A DNA stretch of 49,014 nucleotides, taken from Atopobiaceae bacterium. GTDB lineage: Bacteria > Actinomycetota > Coriobacteriia > Coriobacteriales > Atopobiaceae. A program made the position numbers and the translations under genes. Below, one piece after another: positions 6,170 through 14,278 of this stretch. Location of the stretch: positions 1 to 49,014 of the forward strand of contig JAFWMH010000005.1 in NCBI GenBank assembly GCA_017510785.1, given 5' to 3'. A model generated the notes under the pieces. It saw only the letters and a program-made list of their open reading frames with translations. It was not told the origin of the DNA and did not search any database. Position 1 is the stretch's first letter, and each line of letters starts with the position of its first letter.

Positions 6170-9133
6170 ATGCACATCTCTCCGCTTGCGCGCCGCCTGC
6201 CCCGCGACTTCAAAAACAACCTGGGCAAGTATTTGGGCATCTTCGGCTTGCTCGTTATGGCCGTTACCTTTACCTCGGGGTTTCTGGTATCAGCTTACTC
6301 GATTGCCGATATCGCCGCAGGAATGCGCGAAGCCTACAACATTGAGGACCTGTACTTCGTCACCATGTACGAAGCTACCGACGAGGCGCTCGACGCAGTT
6401 GAGGACCTCGGCGCCCGCGTCTACCCGAACTTCTCGCGCGATGTGCCGCTTTCGCTTGGCGCCGCAAACAAAAGCACAGACAAAAGCACCGCGGAGGCTG
6501 CCGCGGATGCCGCTGAGGGCGCCGGCAAGGGCGCAGCGGAGGGCGCCGGCAAAGACATGCTCGTGCGCCTCTACAAAAATCGCGACGGCTCATTCGACGG
6601 CGTCGCATACGCGCAAGGCAGGGCTCCGCGCGCAGCCGGCGAAGTCGCCCTCGACCGCGTGTTCTGCGCGAACCACAACCTTGGGCTGGGCGATACCGTG
6701 CGCATCGCGAACGAGGACTTCGAGCTGGTAGGCATCTGCACGCTCTCCGATTATCAGGCAACGTACAAAAATGCCGACGACTTCATGTTTAACGCCACGA
6801 CCTTCACCGTGGCTCAGCTTACCAACGAAGAATGGGAACGCTTGGTGGGAGACGGTGCCACCTATCGCTACTCCGTGCTCATAGACGACCGTACCATGGA
6901 CCTTACCGGACGCACGACGTTCGAGGAGGACTTAGTGGACGCCGTGAACGACAACGGCTCCACCGTAAGTGACCTTATGGACCGCGAGTCAAACATCGGC
7001 CTGACGTTTGCCGCCGACGACGTGGAAGGCGACAGCACCATGTGGGAAACTCTTATGCTGGTGCTCATCGTCATTATGGCCTTCGTGTTCGTGGTTCTAA
7101 CCGACGCGACCATCGAACAGGAGTCGGCCGTAATTGGAACGCTGCTGGCGAGTGGCTACCGAAAGCGCGAGCTCGTAGCACACTACATGGTACTTCCCAC
7201 CCTTATTGGCCTCGCGGGGTGCACGCTTGGGTTCGCACTTGGCAACACGCTCATGGCCGAGCCCATGCAGGGGCTGTACTACAACAGCTACAGTTTCCCT
7301 CCTTATGTGGCGACATGGCATCCGCGCGTGCTCGTTATTACCACGGTTGTGCCGTTTTGTTTGCTGGTTGTCATAACGCTTTTGGGACTTCTTCGCAAAC
7401 TCGGCGCCACGCCCCTGCAGTTCCTCCGCGGTGAGGCGAGCGCAAAGGCTCGTCGCGGAGGTATGCGGCTGCCCGAGCGCTTGGGATTCGTCGCGCGGTT
7501 CCGCCTGCGCGTGTTTTTACGCAACCTCTCCCACTTCGTAACGCTGTTCTTCGGCATCATGTTCGGAAGTCTCCTGCTGCTCATGGGCTTGGCCCTGCTG
7601 CCCGTCGTTTCAATAAACGCCGACCTCATGGCCGACTCGGTTCCTGCCGAGCACCTGTACGCGCTCAAGGCGCCGCTCAAGCTCGACGCGACGCAGTCGG
7701 AGCGCGATGCGTGGGCAGCCATGTTCGAGCTTTCAACAAACCCCGTTTACGCGGGGCTCGACCTCGATTTGCTCTCCGACGCAGTTGACAAACTCGAAGA
7801 GATGGGGGTCGACCTCGGCGACATGCCGGGACTCGACGGCGCGGACGCGGACGGCTCGGGCAAGGGTTCGGATAAGGGCGACGGCGCGGCCAAGGGCGCG
7901 GCTGGGTCCAGCGGCGCGAGCGACGGCGCGGCCAAGGACGCTGGTGACGCCACTTCCAACGCGTCCGAGTTCACGCTCCCACCGCAAATAGAGGCCATGG
8001 TGGAGGACTCGGCGAAACATCGCAACTGGCGCGCGGACGATCCGGCCATCCACGCACTTTGGAAGCAAGTTGCGCAGGCCGCGGGCATACATCTTAAAGG
8101 CAACGATGGCGACCTTACGGAGCTCATTCGAACGCTCGACAAATTCCACGTGCAGCTCCATGCGCTCGGCGACGACGAGGCCAAGGCCGCCTGGGAATTG
8201 CTACAGGACCTCATGGAGGCCGCAGAGGACGAATCAGTGGATTTGGGTTCTCTGAAGGATCCTGTTAACCAAACCGCCATAGACGACGAAACGCTAAAGC
8301 AAGTGGAAAAGTTCTCAGTCGCAACGTTGCAAGTCCCACGGCGCATCGGCGATTCCACCGAAGCCGTTACGGTTTACGGCATCGAGCCAGGCTCGCGGTA
8401 CTGGACGTATGCCGACGTACGCAACGGACACATTGTGGCCGGCGAAGGTCTTTTCTCTAAATGCAACGTGGAACCGGGCGAGTCGTTTACCGCCTTGGAT
8501 CGCTCGACGAACAAAACCTACGAGCTCGCCGTCGACGACGCGTGCAACAACGGCTGCGACCTGAACATTTACATGAGTGTCGATGATTTCAATAAGCTCT
8601 TTAATAAATCAGCCGACGAGTTCAACGGATACGCGAGCAACGTTGCCTTGCCGCTCGACGAGCGCTATGTTGCCTCCGACCTCACGCCCGACAAGATGCG
8701 TTCCATGGCCGACCAAATGCAGGACTCCATGGGACAGATAATGACCCTCATAGTGTGCATGGTTATACCAATTTACGTAGTACTTATCTACTTGCTCACG
8801 AAGACCGTCATCGACCGCAGCGCCCGAGCCATTTCGTACATGAAGGTGTTCGGATATCGCGACCGCGAAATCGATCGCCTCTACATGCGCACGATTACCT
8901 TTACCGTCGTGTTCTCGCTCGTGGTGAACATCCCCATTCTCGTCGAGCTGTTTAAATTGCTGCTTACATACATGATGGCAGACTACTCCGGCAACTTTGT
9001 TATTGAGCTGCCGATGAGTCTTATGGCGCGCGAGGTGGGCATAGGGTTCCTCACGTACTTGGTCGTGGCATGCTTGCACATGCGCGCCATTCGCAAGGTG
9101 AGTCTCTCGCTCGCGCTCAAGGTGCAGGAATAG
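6170..9133 (+). CDS. FtsX-family ABC transporter permease
   Basis: A 987-residue membrane subunit partnering the upstream ATPase. The ATG at 6170 follows the ATPase stop; a GTG nine bases earlier is in frame but overlaps that stop. The N-terminal helix (residues about 20-45) is followed by a large extracytoplasmic region, a group of helices near residues 285-420 and 465-490, a second large extracytoplasmic region, and a final helix bundle near the C-terminus. This is the duplicated FtsX layout of Gram-positive DUF214/YknZ-like permeases. The two external regions contain Ala/Gly/Lys/Asp low-complexity inserts, near residues 102-126 and again about 560-600, with the flavour GKGAAEGAGKD and GAAKGAAGSSG. 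Substrate unknown; a lipid, peptide or envelope role is likely. Confidence 0.88.
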   Translation: MHISPLARRLPRDFKNNLGKYLGIFGLLVMAVTFTSGFLVSAYSIADIAAGMREAYNIEDLYFVTMYEATDEALDAVEDLGARVYPNFSRDVPLSLGAANKSTDKSTAEAAADAAEGAGKGAAEGAGKDMLVRLYKNRDGSFDGVAYAQGRAPRAAGEVALDRVFCANHNLGLGDTVRIANEDFELVGICTLSDYQATYKNADDFMFNATTFTVAQLTNEEWERLVGDGATYRYSVLIDDRTMDLTGRTTFEEDLVDAVNDNGSTVSDLMDRESNIGLTFAADDVEGDSTMWETLMLVLIVIMAFVFVVLTDATIEQESAVIGTLLASGYRKRELVAHYMVLPTLIGLAGCTLGFALGNTLMAEPMQGLYYNSYSFPPYVATWHPRVLVITTVVPFCLLVVITLLGLLRKLGATPLQFLRGEASAKARRGGMRLPERLGFVARFRLRVFLRNLSHFVTLFFGIMFGSLLLLMGLALLPVVSINADLMADSVPAEHLYALKAPLKLDATQSERDAWAAMFELSTNPVYAGLDLDLLSDAVDKLEEMGVDLGDMPGLDGADADGSGKGSDKGDGAAKGAAGSSGASDGAAKDAGDATSNASEFTLPPQIEAMVEDSAKHRNWRADDPAIHALWKQVAQAAGIHLKGNDGDLTELIRTLDKFHVQLHALGDDEAKAAWELLQDLMEAAEDESVDLGSLKDPVNQTAIDDETLKQVEKFSVATLQVPRRIGDSTEAVTVYGIEPGSRYWTYADVRNGHIVAGEGLFSKCNVEPGESFTALDRSTNKTYELAVDDACNNGCDLNIYMSVDDFNKLFNKSADEFNGYASNVALPLDERYVASDLTPDKMRSMADQMQDSMGQIMTLIVCMVIPIYVVLIYLLTKTVIDRSARAISYMKVFGYRDREIDRLYMRTITFTVVFSLVVNIPILVELFKLLLTYMMADYSGNFVIELPMSLMAREVGIGFLTYLVVACLHMRAIRKVSLSLALKVQE

Positions 9134-9190
9134 TCTTGCCTTGACGCCCGCGCCGAGGCCAGTTAATGAAGAGTAGATAAATGCTCGTCC

Positions 9191-9262
9191 GTGGCCCGGA
9201 GGGTGGCAGCTCTTGCAGTTCTCGTTCCCGCGGAACTGCGCGCAGCTACTCCTCCGAGCCAC
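9191..9262. repeat. REP/MITE-like palindromic element, copy 2
   Basis: GTGGCCCGGAGG (9191-9202) pairs with CCTCCGAGCCAC (9251-9262) with one mismatch, around an inner GTTCC (9224-9228)/GGAAC (9232-9236) hairpin. It matches the core of the element at 4628-4700 in arms, inner hairpin and spacing (48 against 49 nt). It lies 57 bp after the FtsX permease and may help stabilise or end that transcript, although no T-run follows. Confidence 0.75.
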
Positions 9263-9323
9263 TTCCCGGTTGGACCGTTCGAGGGGTAGGTCGGAGGGTG
9301 GGCGTCGGGGAGCGGGTCGAGGG

Positions 9324-9451
9324 GCACCTTCCCCGGGAGTTGGCCCACGGCGAGACACCACCTGCGGGAGTTTGCCCACGGCGAGGTACCTTCCGGGAGA
9401 GTTCGTTCGCGCTAAGACGCCACCCACGGGAGTTCGCCCCGCGCTGAGGTA
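9324..9451. repeat. four imperfect ~32-bp tandem repeats
   Basis: Four diverged units (about 9324-9355, 9356-9388, 9389-9419, 9420-9451) share the theme CGGGAGTTTGCCCACGGCGAG followed by GTACC or ACACC. A related single unit lies at 33967-34006 between two signalling genes. No ORF here is credible. Confidence 0.7.
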
Positions 9452-9561
9452 CCTTCCCGGGGAAGGCGTCTCGCGAAAACGGCCCGGAGCATGGTAGCAT
9501 GGTGGCGTACCCGGATGCTTTTATCTATGACCCTACTCGCAAAGAACCACGGAGGAGCCCC

Positions 9562-10353
9562 ATGGCCAGAAAACGATATTTGTTCTTCGACATCGACGGC
9601 ACGCTCGCGGCGGGCGGCTACGGCGAAACGTTTATTCCCACGACCACGCGCATGGCCCTAGATAAGCTTCGAGAGGCGGGGCACTTTTTGGCGATATCTA
9701 CGGGGCGGTCGCAGGCAATGGCCGTCGACATGATGCGCGACATGGGCTTCGAGAACATGGTTTCGGACGGCGGGTACGGCGTTACCATTAACGGCGAGCT
9801 GCTTGGCATTACGCCGCTCGACCGCGAGAAGGTTATTGCTCTTATCCGCGAATGCGAAGAGAAGGGCTTTCCCTGGGGCCTGCAGGTAGATAATTCTGTT
9901 ACGCGTCTCGTGCCCGACGAGCGGTTTATGGACTTCACGCACGACGTGTACATGAGCGCTCGCGTGGTGCCCGGCCTCGATCCCGAGGACTATCCCGTGA
10001 TTTACAAGGCCTACGTCGCTTGCTATGCGCCGGACGAAGAGAAACTCGAGAAGCTCGAAGGCTTGCCGTGGTGCCGGTTCCATAAGGAATACTTCTTTGT
10101 GGAGCCCGCAGATAAGGCCTTTGGCATACGCAAGATTATGGACCACCTTGGCGCGGACTACTCCGACGTCATCGTTTTTGGCGACGCGCAAAACGACGTG
10201 TCGATGTTCGTGGACGACTGGTACAAGGTGGCCATGGGCAACGCCTGCGACGAGGTTAAGGCGTTGGCCGACCTTATTACTACCGATGTTATAACGGACG
10301 GGATTTGGAACGCCTGCGAGACGTTGGGGCTCTTCGAGCCGGTTGACGAGTAG
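9562..10353 (+). CDS. HAD superfamily phosphatase, Cof-type
   Basis: A 263-residue haloacid dehalogenase family hydrolase of the Cof/type IIB subfamily, cytosolic, probably dephosphorylating sugar or other small-molecule phosphates. Motif I is FFDIDGTLAAGG (nucleophile and acid Asp), motif II is AISTGR, motif III is the Lys in EPADKAFGI, and motif IV is VFGDAQNDVSMF. The IIB cap lies between motifs II and III. ATG at 9562 is preceded by GGAGGAGCCCC; an upstream in-frame start at 9499 lacks such a site. Monocistronic by spacing. Two further proteins of this type occur in the window. Confidence 0.88.
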   Translation: MARKRYLFFDIDGTLAAGGYGETFIPTTTRMALDKLREAGHFLAISTGRSQAMAVDMMRDMGFENMVSDGGYGVTINGELLGITPLDREKVIALIRECEEKGFPWGLQVDNSVTRLVPDERFMDFTHDVYMSARVVPGLDPEDYPVIYKAYVACYAPDEEKLEKLEGLPWCRFHKEYFFVEPADKAFGIRKIMDHLGADYSDVIVFGDAQNDVSMFVDDWYKVAMGNACDEVKALADLITTDVITDGIWNACETLGLFEPVDE

Positions 10354-10442
10354 GCGGCTTGCGGGCGGCGCTGGCGCGCTGGCGGCGCGGGCGGCAACGG
10401 CGACGCTTGGCTAGCGGCAGCTGCAATGCCCGTGCCGACGGA

Positions 10443-10480
10443 GCCCACCCTTCGACAATGGGTGCCGTTTGGGCCACTCG
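10443..10480. repeat. single degenerate copy of the 72-bp hairpin unit
   Basis: CCACCC-TTCGACA-ATGGGTG followed by CCGTTTGGGCCA matches the hairpin and following box (AATGGGTGTCGTTTGGGACA) of the tandem array at 13.1-13.4 kb. Only one unit is present, in the intergenic space before the ZIP transporter. Confidence 0.6.
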
Positions 10481-10559
10481 GGGAAAAGGTCAGGTACCGC
10501 GGACTCTCATGCCCTCTTCTTCCGCCATTTAACGTCCATGCAGTTCAAAGGAGGCAACG

Positions 10560-11348
10560 ATGCTTTTACCCACAGAGGTTTTGCTGGGACTGCTCATCCC
10601 ATTCGCCGGAACCACGCTTGGCTCCTCTACGGTATTCTTCATGAGGGGCAAACTCTCGCGCCAGATCGAACGAGCCCTTCAGGGATTCGCCGCCGGCGTA
10701 ATGGTGGCGGCCAGCGTGTGGAGCTTGCTGGTCCCGGCCATGGACGAGGCTGCCGACCTGGGCAGGCTTGCCTTCGCACCTGCGGCCGTCGGCTTTTGGC
10801 TCGGAACACTCTTGCTGCTCGCGCTTGATCACGCAATCCCTCACCTGCATTTAGGCGAAGACGCACCCGAGGGACCACGCACTCGCCTCGCCCGCACCAC
10901 CCTTATGGTGCTTGCGGTAACTCTGCACAACATTCCCGAAGGCATGGCTGTAGGCGTAGTTCTTGCAGGTTGGATGGAGGGAACCACCTCCATTACATAT
11001 GCTGCGGCACTCTCGCTTGCCATCGGAATTGCAATCCAAAACTTTCCCGAGGGTGCGATTATCTCGTTGCCCCTGCATGCCGAGGGCACAAGCAAAGGCC
11101 GTTCCTTCCTCGGCGGTTTTGCGTCGGGAGTGGTGGAGCCACTTGGCGCTCTTCTTACCATCGCATTTGCTCACTTGCTTGTGCCCTGGCTCCCATACCT
11201 GCTCGGTCTCGCCGCCGGCGCCATGGTATACGTTGTGGTTGAGGAACTCGTGCCCGAAATGGCCGAGGGCGAGCACTCTCACGTTGGCGTGGTCATGTTC
11301 GCGCTCGGGTTCACGCTCATGATGGCGCTCGACGTGGCGCTAGGATAA
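10560..11348 (+). CDS. ZIP family metal transporter
   Basis: A 262-residue permease of the ZIP (zinc/iron-regulated transporter) family, likely importing zinc or another divalent metal. It has about eight membrane segments. The metal-site helices carry LHNIPEGMAVG and IQNFPEGAIIS, the hallmark TM4 and TM5 motifs. The loop after TM3 contains the His-bearing stretch HAIPHLHLGEDAP, a likely metal-binding variable loop, and HSH occurs near the C-terminus. GGAGGCAACG precedes the ATG. It is closest to the bacterial ZupT/GufA-like group. No metal-regulator box was recognised upstream. Confidence 0.88.
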   Translation: MLLPTEVLLGLLIPFAGTTLGSSTVFFMRGKLSRQIERALQGFAAGVMVAASVWSLLVPAMDEAADLGRLAFAPAAVGFWLGTLLLLALDHAIPHLHLGEDAPEGPRTRLARTTLMVLAVTLHNIPEGMAVGVVLAGWMEGTTSITYAAALSLAIGIAIQNFPEGAIISLPLHAEGTSKGRSFLGGFASGVVEPLGALLTIAFAHLLVPWLPYLLGLAAGAMVYVVVEELVPEMAEGEHSHVGVVMFALGFTLMMALDVALG

Positions 11349-11491
11349 CGCGCGCGTTGGCCAAACCGCATGCCGCGGTAACCCCTCACAAGGGCGGGGT
11401 TGGACCGGGGCCTACAAACCTCGCCGACGGGCCCGTTTTCCGCGTCATGTCGCTTCGCAACGAACCCGTCGGCCATTACTCGGCGATATCT

Positions 11492-11821
11492 TTACTGACG
11501 TATGAAGCTCTGATCCGCGTCGGGCATAGTATTGTCGTCGACGTAACGACGAACTTGCATGTGTAGGTCGTACTTCTCGCGCAATTGTGCAAGCGTGTCC
11601 ATCATGGGCGAAGCGTGGTGGGCATCGATGGCCTCTTGATCGCGCCACTGGTCGATGAGCAAAATCGTCTCGGGATCCTCTAGCGGCTGGAAATACTCGT
11701 AACGCTCGTTGCCATCCTCGGCGCGAATCGCCGCCACCGTTCCACTCGACATCATCTCTTCGGCAAACTTACGCGCCGCACCATCTTTTCCCGTATAAAA
11801 CAGATTGACCGTCAGGCTCAT
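11492..11821 (-). CDS. antibiotic biosynthesis monooxygenase (ABM) domain protein
   Basis: A 109-residue single-domain protein with the ferredoxin-like dimeric alpha/beta-barrel pattern of the ABM/YgiN family (putative quinol monooxygenases). Typical features are N-terminal strand SLTVNLFYTG, a helix with AARKFAEEMM, YEYFQPLEDPETILLIDQW (family pattern YeyfqsledP...l.e.W), and a helix with DAHHASPMM. The ATG at 11821 has AAAGGAG at ideal spacing; an ATG 33 bases upstream does not. Likely a stress or quinone-related small enzyme; the family annotation is much firmer than any substrate. Confidence 0.8.
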   Translation of the reverse strand: MSLTVNLFYTGKDGAARKFAEEMMSSGTVAAIRAEDGNERYEYFQPLEDPETILLIDQWRDQEAIDAHHASPMMDTLAQLREKYDLHMQVRRYVDDNTMPDADQSFIRQ

Positions 11822-11945
11822 ACTCGCTCCTTTCGCGCAGATACTTACACTCAACTATACCTCACGTGCGCAACCGTGCGCATGAAACTCCAGCGCACAG
11901 ATTGCAGGGTTGTCGCTAGTAGTCGGCATTGGGTGTCAAATCGCC

Positions 11946-11974
11946 CATAATGCTCCCCCCAGTCGTTTCATGGC
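11946..11974 (+). repeat. degenerate copy of the ATGCTCCCC box
   Basis: CATAATGCTCCCCCCAGTCG and the following TTTCATGG resemble the conserved box ATATGCTCCCCAAGATGATT seen at 12509, 12967 and, inverted, near 38140. This is the most diverged of the four. Confidence 0.35.
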
Positions 11975-12017
11975 CGCAGGATTGGTCGCCTGCGGAGCGC
12001 CCATACGGTCGGGCTCC

Positions 12018-12126
12018 GGCCCAACGGGGCGTCCGAGCGAGTCGCCCGGCCCAACGGACGTCCCAGTGAGTCGTTCGGCCCAACGGGGCGTCCGGGTGAG
12101 TCGTCCTGCCCTAGTGCACTTCCGGG
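12018..12126. repeat. 30-bp tandem repeats, about 3.5 copies
   Basis: Units at 12018-12047, 12048-12076 and 12077-12107 share GGCCCAACGGGGCGTCC followed by GAGTCG. A partial fourth unit follows with GCCCTAGTGCACTTCC. Lengths vary from 29 to 31 bp. No gene is evident. Confidence 0.8.
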
Positions 12127-12140
12127 CATTACGGCTCCGG

Positions 12141-12352
12141 CAAAGTGTACATTCTGCCGCCCCCCGAAAACGTTTGATGAGAAAAAGCGCAGGTAGATGG
12201 CCACATGCTCAAAGGTGATGCGTCAGAATGAGCACTGAAAGCAACCCAAAGTATACATTTGGACGGCCCTCGGAAAAGTTTTATCAAAGAAAGCGCTGGT
12301 AGACGCCCATATGTACAAAGGTCATATGGCAGAATGCACACTCTCGACTCGT
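12141..12352. repeat. two imperfect ~106-bp tandem repeats
   Basis: Two units starting at 12141 and 12247 align along their length. CAAAGTGTACATTCTG matches CAAAGTATACATTTGG, and the block GAGAAAAAGCGCAGGTAGA matches CAAAGAAAGCGCTGGTAGA. The closing block CTCAAAGGTGATGCGTCAGA matches TACAAAGGTCATATGGCAGA. They are AT-richer than the flanks. On the minus strand they give related peptides, but without a start site or family resemblance. Confidence 0.75.
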
Positions 12353-12503
12353 CCTCGGCATTGGCGGCAGGGCGGGGCGGACCTGCGCACTAGCGGGCCG
12401 GGCGGGGCGGGGCGGATTGGGCGGGGCAAACTTGGGCCAGGACGCAACCCCCGGGACTCTCGCTATCGCGCAAGTCATGAAGCGTCTTGATACCAAATAG
12501 GAC

Positions 12504-12870
12504 ATTATGCTCCCCAAGATGATTCATAAACGCAGATGCATGCCGGTCGCGACGGCCACCGCGTCGACGCCGGGCGGAGTTGCGGCCTGCGCTGCCGCGG
12601 GTCGTCGCCAAGACCGTCCCGAGGGAAAACCTGACGAAAACCCGAGCTTCGTATTTGGGAGTTGCGGAGGCAGAGTACTCGCCCGATCCCTTCCACGCGG
12701 TTTGCAGAGGTCGGTTTTTCGCCCGATCCCCGCCCCAGAATAGTTGCGCAGGCCGATTCTTCGCCCGGTTGGCCGGCGGCGGTTTGCAGAGATCGGTATT
12801 CCGCCCGATTCCGTGTCCGGCGATTTGTGCGCGGGTCGGCATTCCGTCCGACGCCAGCGCGGGACAGCCT
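12504..12870. repeat. conserved box plus tandem TTGCAGAGGTCGG units
   Basis: An ATGCTCCCCAAGATGATTCA box (12509-12528) precedes a run of diverged units whose core is GCGGTTTGCAGAGGTCGG followed by TTTTTCGCCCGATC. Copies begin near 12701, 12747, 12783 and 12820. Further copies occur near 13083-13112 (inverted), 13438-13468 and 37989-38020. The stretch between the box and the first unit shows nothing recognisable. Long ORFs cross it in several frames because it is repetitive and GC-rich; none resembles a known family. Confidence 0.65.
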
Positions 12871-12959
12871 CGCCGCCGGCTCGCCGCGCCGCCTGCGGGC
12901 CGCGGGCGGGGACCCGCGAAAAAGCATGCACGCCGCGAGGGCGAAAACGCACGAAAAAC

Positions 12960-13119
12960 GGGGATATGCTCCCCAAGATGATTCACAATGCGAGGCCGAT
13001 CGCCAGACGCTCGACCCGCATCCTGGCCCATCCGCTGCGGGGATCGATCGTGACTCCGCTTCGGGGTCGCCCATGATGGAGTCGTACGGAAAATCGACCT
13101 GTGCAAATCGCCACTACGC
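12960..13119. repeat. conserved leader of the hairpin array, copy 1
   Basis: Starting at GATATGCTCCCCAAGATGAT, this leader contains GATCGCCAGACGCTCG, a GC-rich segment, and TCGTACGGAAAATCGACCTG with TGCAAATCGCC, then enters the 72-bp array. The same order of blocks occurs inverted from about 38140 down to 37985, so leader and array form one mobile or dispersed unit. Confidence 0.75.
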
Positions 13120-13402
13120 TTTTGGCGCGGAAACGGGCCGCAGATGGCACTTTTGGCACCCATTGTTGGTAATGGGTGTCGTTTGGGACACTTTTGCCGC
13201 GTTTTTGTCTGCCAGATGGCACTTTTGGCACCCATTGTTGGTAATGGGTGTCGTTTGGGACACTTTTGGCACGGAAACGGGCCGCAGATGGCCCGTTTGG
13301 CACCCATCTTCACTAATGGGTGTCGTTTGGGACACTTTTGCCGCGTTTTTGTCCGCCAGATGGCCCGTTTGGCACCCATCCCCAACAATGGGTACCGTTC
13401 GC
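13120..13402. repeat. 72-bp hairpin array, copy 1 (4 units)
   Basis: Four units repeat at exactly 72 bp: the CACCCAT motif begins at 13157, 13229, 13301 and 13373. Each unit has CAGATGGCACTTTTGG or CAGATGGCCCGTTTGG, a hairpin (CACCCATT-GTTGGT-AATGGGTG in the first two), then TCGTTTGGGACACTTTTG. A 16-bp spacer follows, alternating between a CGGAAACGGGCCG type and a CCGCGTTTTTGTC type. Because 72 is divisible by three, frames stay open for hundreds of bases, which explains spurious long ORFs on both strands here. Confidence 0.92.
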
Positions 13403-13640
13403 GCCGTTTTGCCCGTGGTTTGGCCCGCCAAACGGCCCATTTGCACAGGTCGACATTCCGAAAGACGGGATCCCCATCCTGCCGCCCTCCGCCCTGGCCT
13501 GGTTGCGCCTCATCCCCCATCGTGGCTCCCGTCCTCGTCTCTTCTCGGCGCCATCTTTTCCGGGGGCGCGACACCGATTGAGCTGCACCATGAGGCATCC
13601 CGGGAAGCATAGCATATCCTCTAATCAATCCGCCTTCAAG
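13403..13640. other. intergenic, no gene seen
   Basis: The stretch begins with a decayed extra array unit (TACCGTTCGCGCCGTTTTGCC) and the box TTTGCACAGGTCGACATTCC at 13439-13458. The rest is unannotated GC-rich sequence. No start codon here has a convincing ribosome binding site. Confidence 0.5.
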
Positions 13641-13646
13641 CATAAC

Positions 13647-13674
13647 GCCCCGTGCGGGCGTATCCGCACGGGGC
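13647..13674 (-). terminator. perfect 11-bp hairpin, possible PTS operon terminator
   Basis: GCCCCGTGCGG-GCGTAT-CCGCACGGGGC forms a perfect stem-loop about 230 bp beyond the last gene of the minus-strand PTS operon. There is no T-run on either side, so intrinsic termination is uncertain; RNA 3' end stabilisation is possible. Confidence 0.4.
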
Positions 13675-13777
13675 ATCGGAAGGAAAGGGCACACATATAT
13701 TTATTAACAAACTCATGAGCGGGTATTCAGCCAAGGCCGTCCCCAGACGATGTGGCACGTCCAAGGTGTGAGCATCC

Positions 13778-13902
13778 GCTCGCGACACGCGGTCGGCCGT
13801 GTCGCAGTCGGCCGGGCCGCACTCGGCCGCACCGCACTCCGCTCGCGACACGCAGTCGGCCGGGTCGCACTCGGCCGAGCCGCGCACTACGACCACAAGG
13901 CA
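13778..13902. repeat. 63-bp direct repeat, GC-rich
   Basis: CGCTCGCGACACGCGGTCGG (from 13778) recurs one base changed about 63 bp later (from 13841). Each copy is followed by several CGCACTCGGCCG-like short repeats. The stretch sits directly behind the stop codon of the small membrane protein gene. Confidence 0.65.
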
Positions 13903-14268
13903 TCAGGGCAAGGCATCAGACGTCGTCTGCGCGTCATCGAGGAGGGCGTCGAGGATGGCGTTAACATTGCGCCTCCCATGGTCGATGCCAATGCGAAGCA
14001 CTAGCACGACAACCAGCGAGAGGGCTGTAAACACAATCCCAACCACGCCAACAACAACCGAACCGCCTTCGGAGAATCCCCAATACGCCGCAAGCACCCC
14101 GAGCGCCAAGGCCGCATATCCAAGGCGCAACCACGTTTGCAAACGCTGCAACGCCAAGGTCTGGCTTCGCGCCTCGGCAACTCGCGGGTCGCTGGCCTCC
14201 GCCCACGAGCGCCGATACAGCTTTGGGGTACCGTCCGCATCCCTAAACACCTGATGCCATGCCGCCAT
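13903..14268 (-). CDS. small two-helix membrane protein
   Basis: A 121-residue protein of unknown function at the end of the PTS operon. A polar N-terminal segment (about residues 1-45, rich in Arg and Glu) precedes two hydrophobic helices near residues 50-66 and 71-92, then a short polar tail. The ATG follows the IID stop by 10 bases and has AGGAGATGCGCT as ribosome binding site overlapping the end of IID, so it is co-transcribed with the PTS. I do not recognise a family. A PTS-associated accessory role is inferred only from position. Confidence 0.7.
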   Translation of the reverse strand: MAAWHQVFRDADGTPKLYRRSWAEASDPRVAEARSQTLALQRLQTWLRLGYAALALGVLAAYWGFSEGGSVVVGVVGIVFTALSLVVVLVLRIGIDHGRRNVNAILDALLDDAQTTSDALP

Positions 14269-14278
14269 AGCGCATCTC

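Noticed and set aside
13120..13402. CRISPR array
   Set aside because: The units are 72 bp with internal hairpins and two alternating spacer types. A CRISPR array would have short identical repeats with unique spacers, and no cas gene is nearby.
12390..13694. Long open frames on both strands (up to 434 residues) with repeats such as GAKSAICGPFP
   Set aside because: They arise from a 72-bp (24-codon) tandem repeat and high GC. Frames are open on several strands and frames at once, lack ribosome binding sites and resemble no family. I treat the DNA repeat as the feature.
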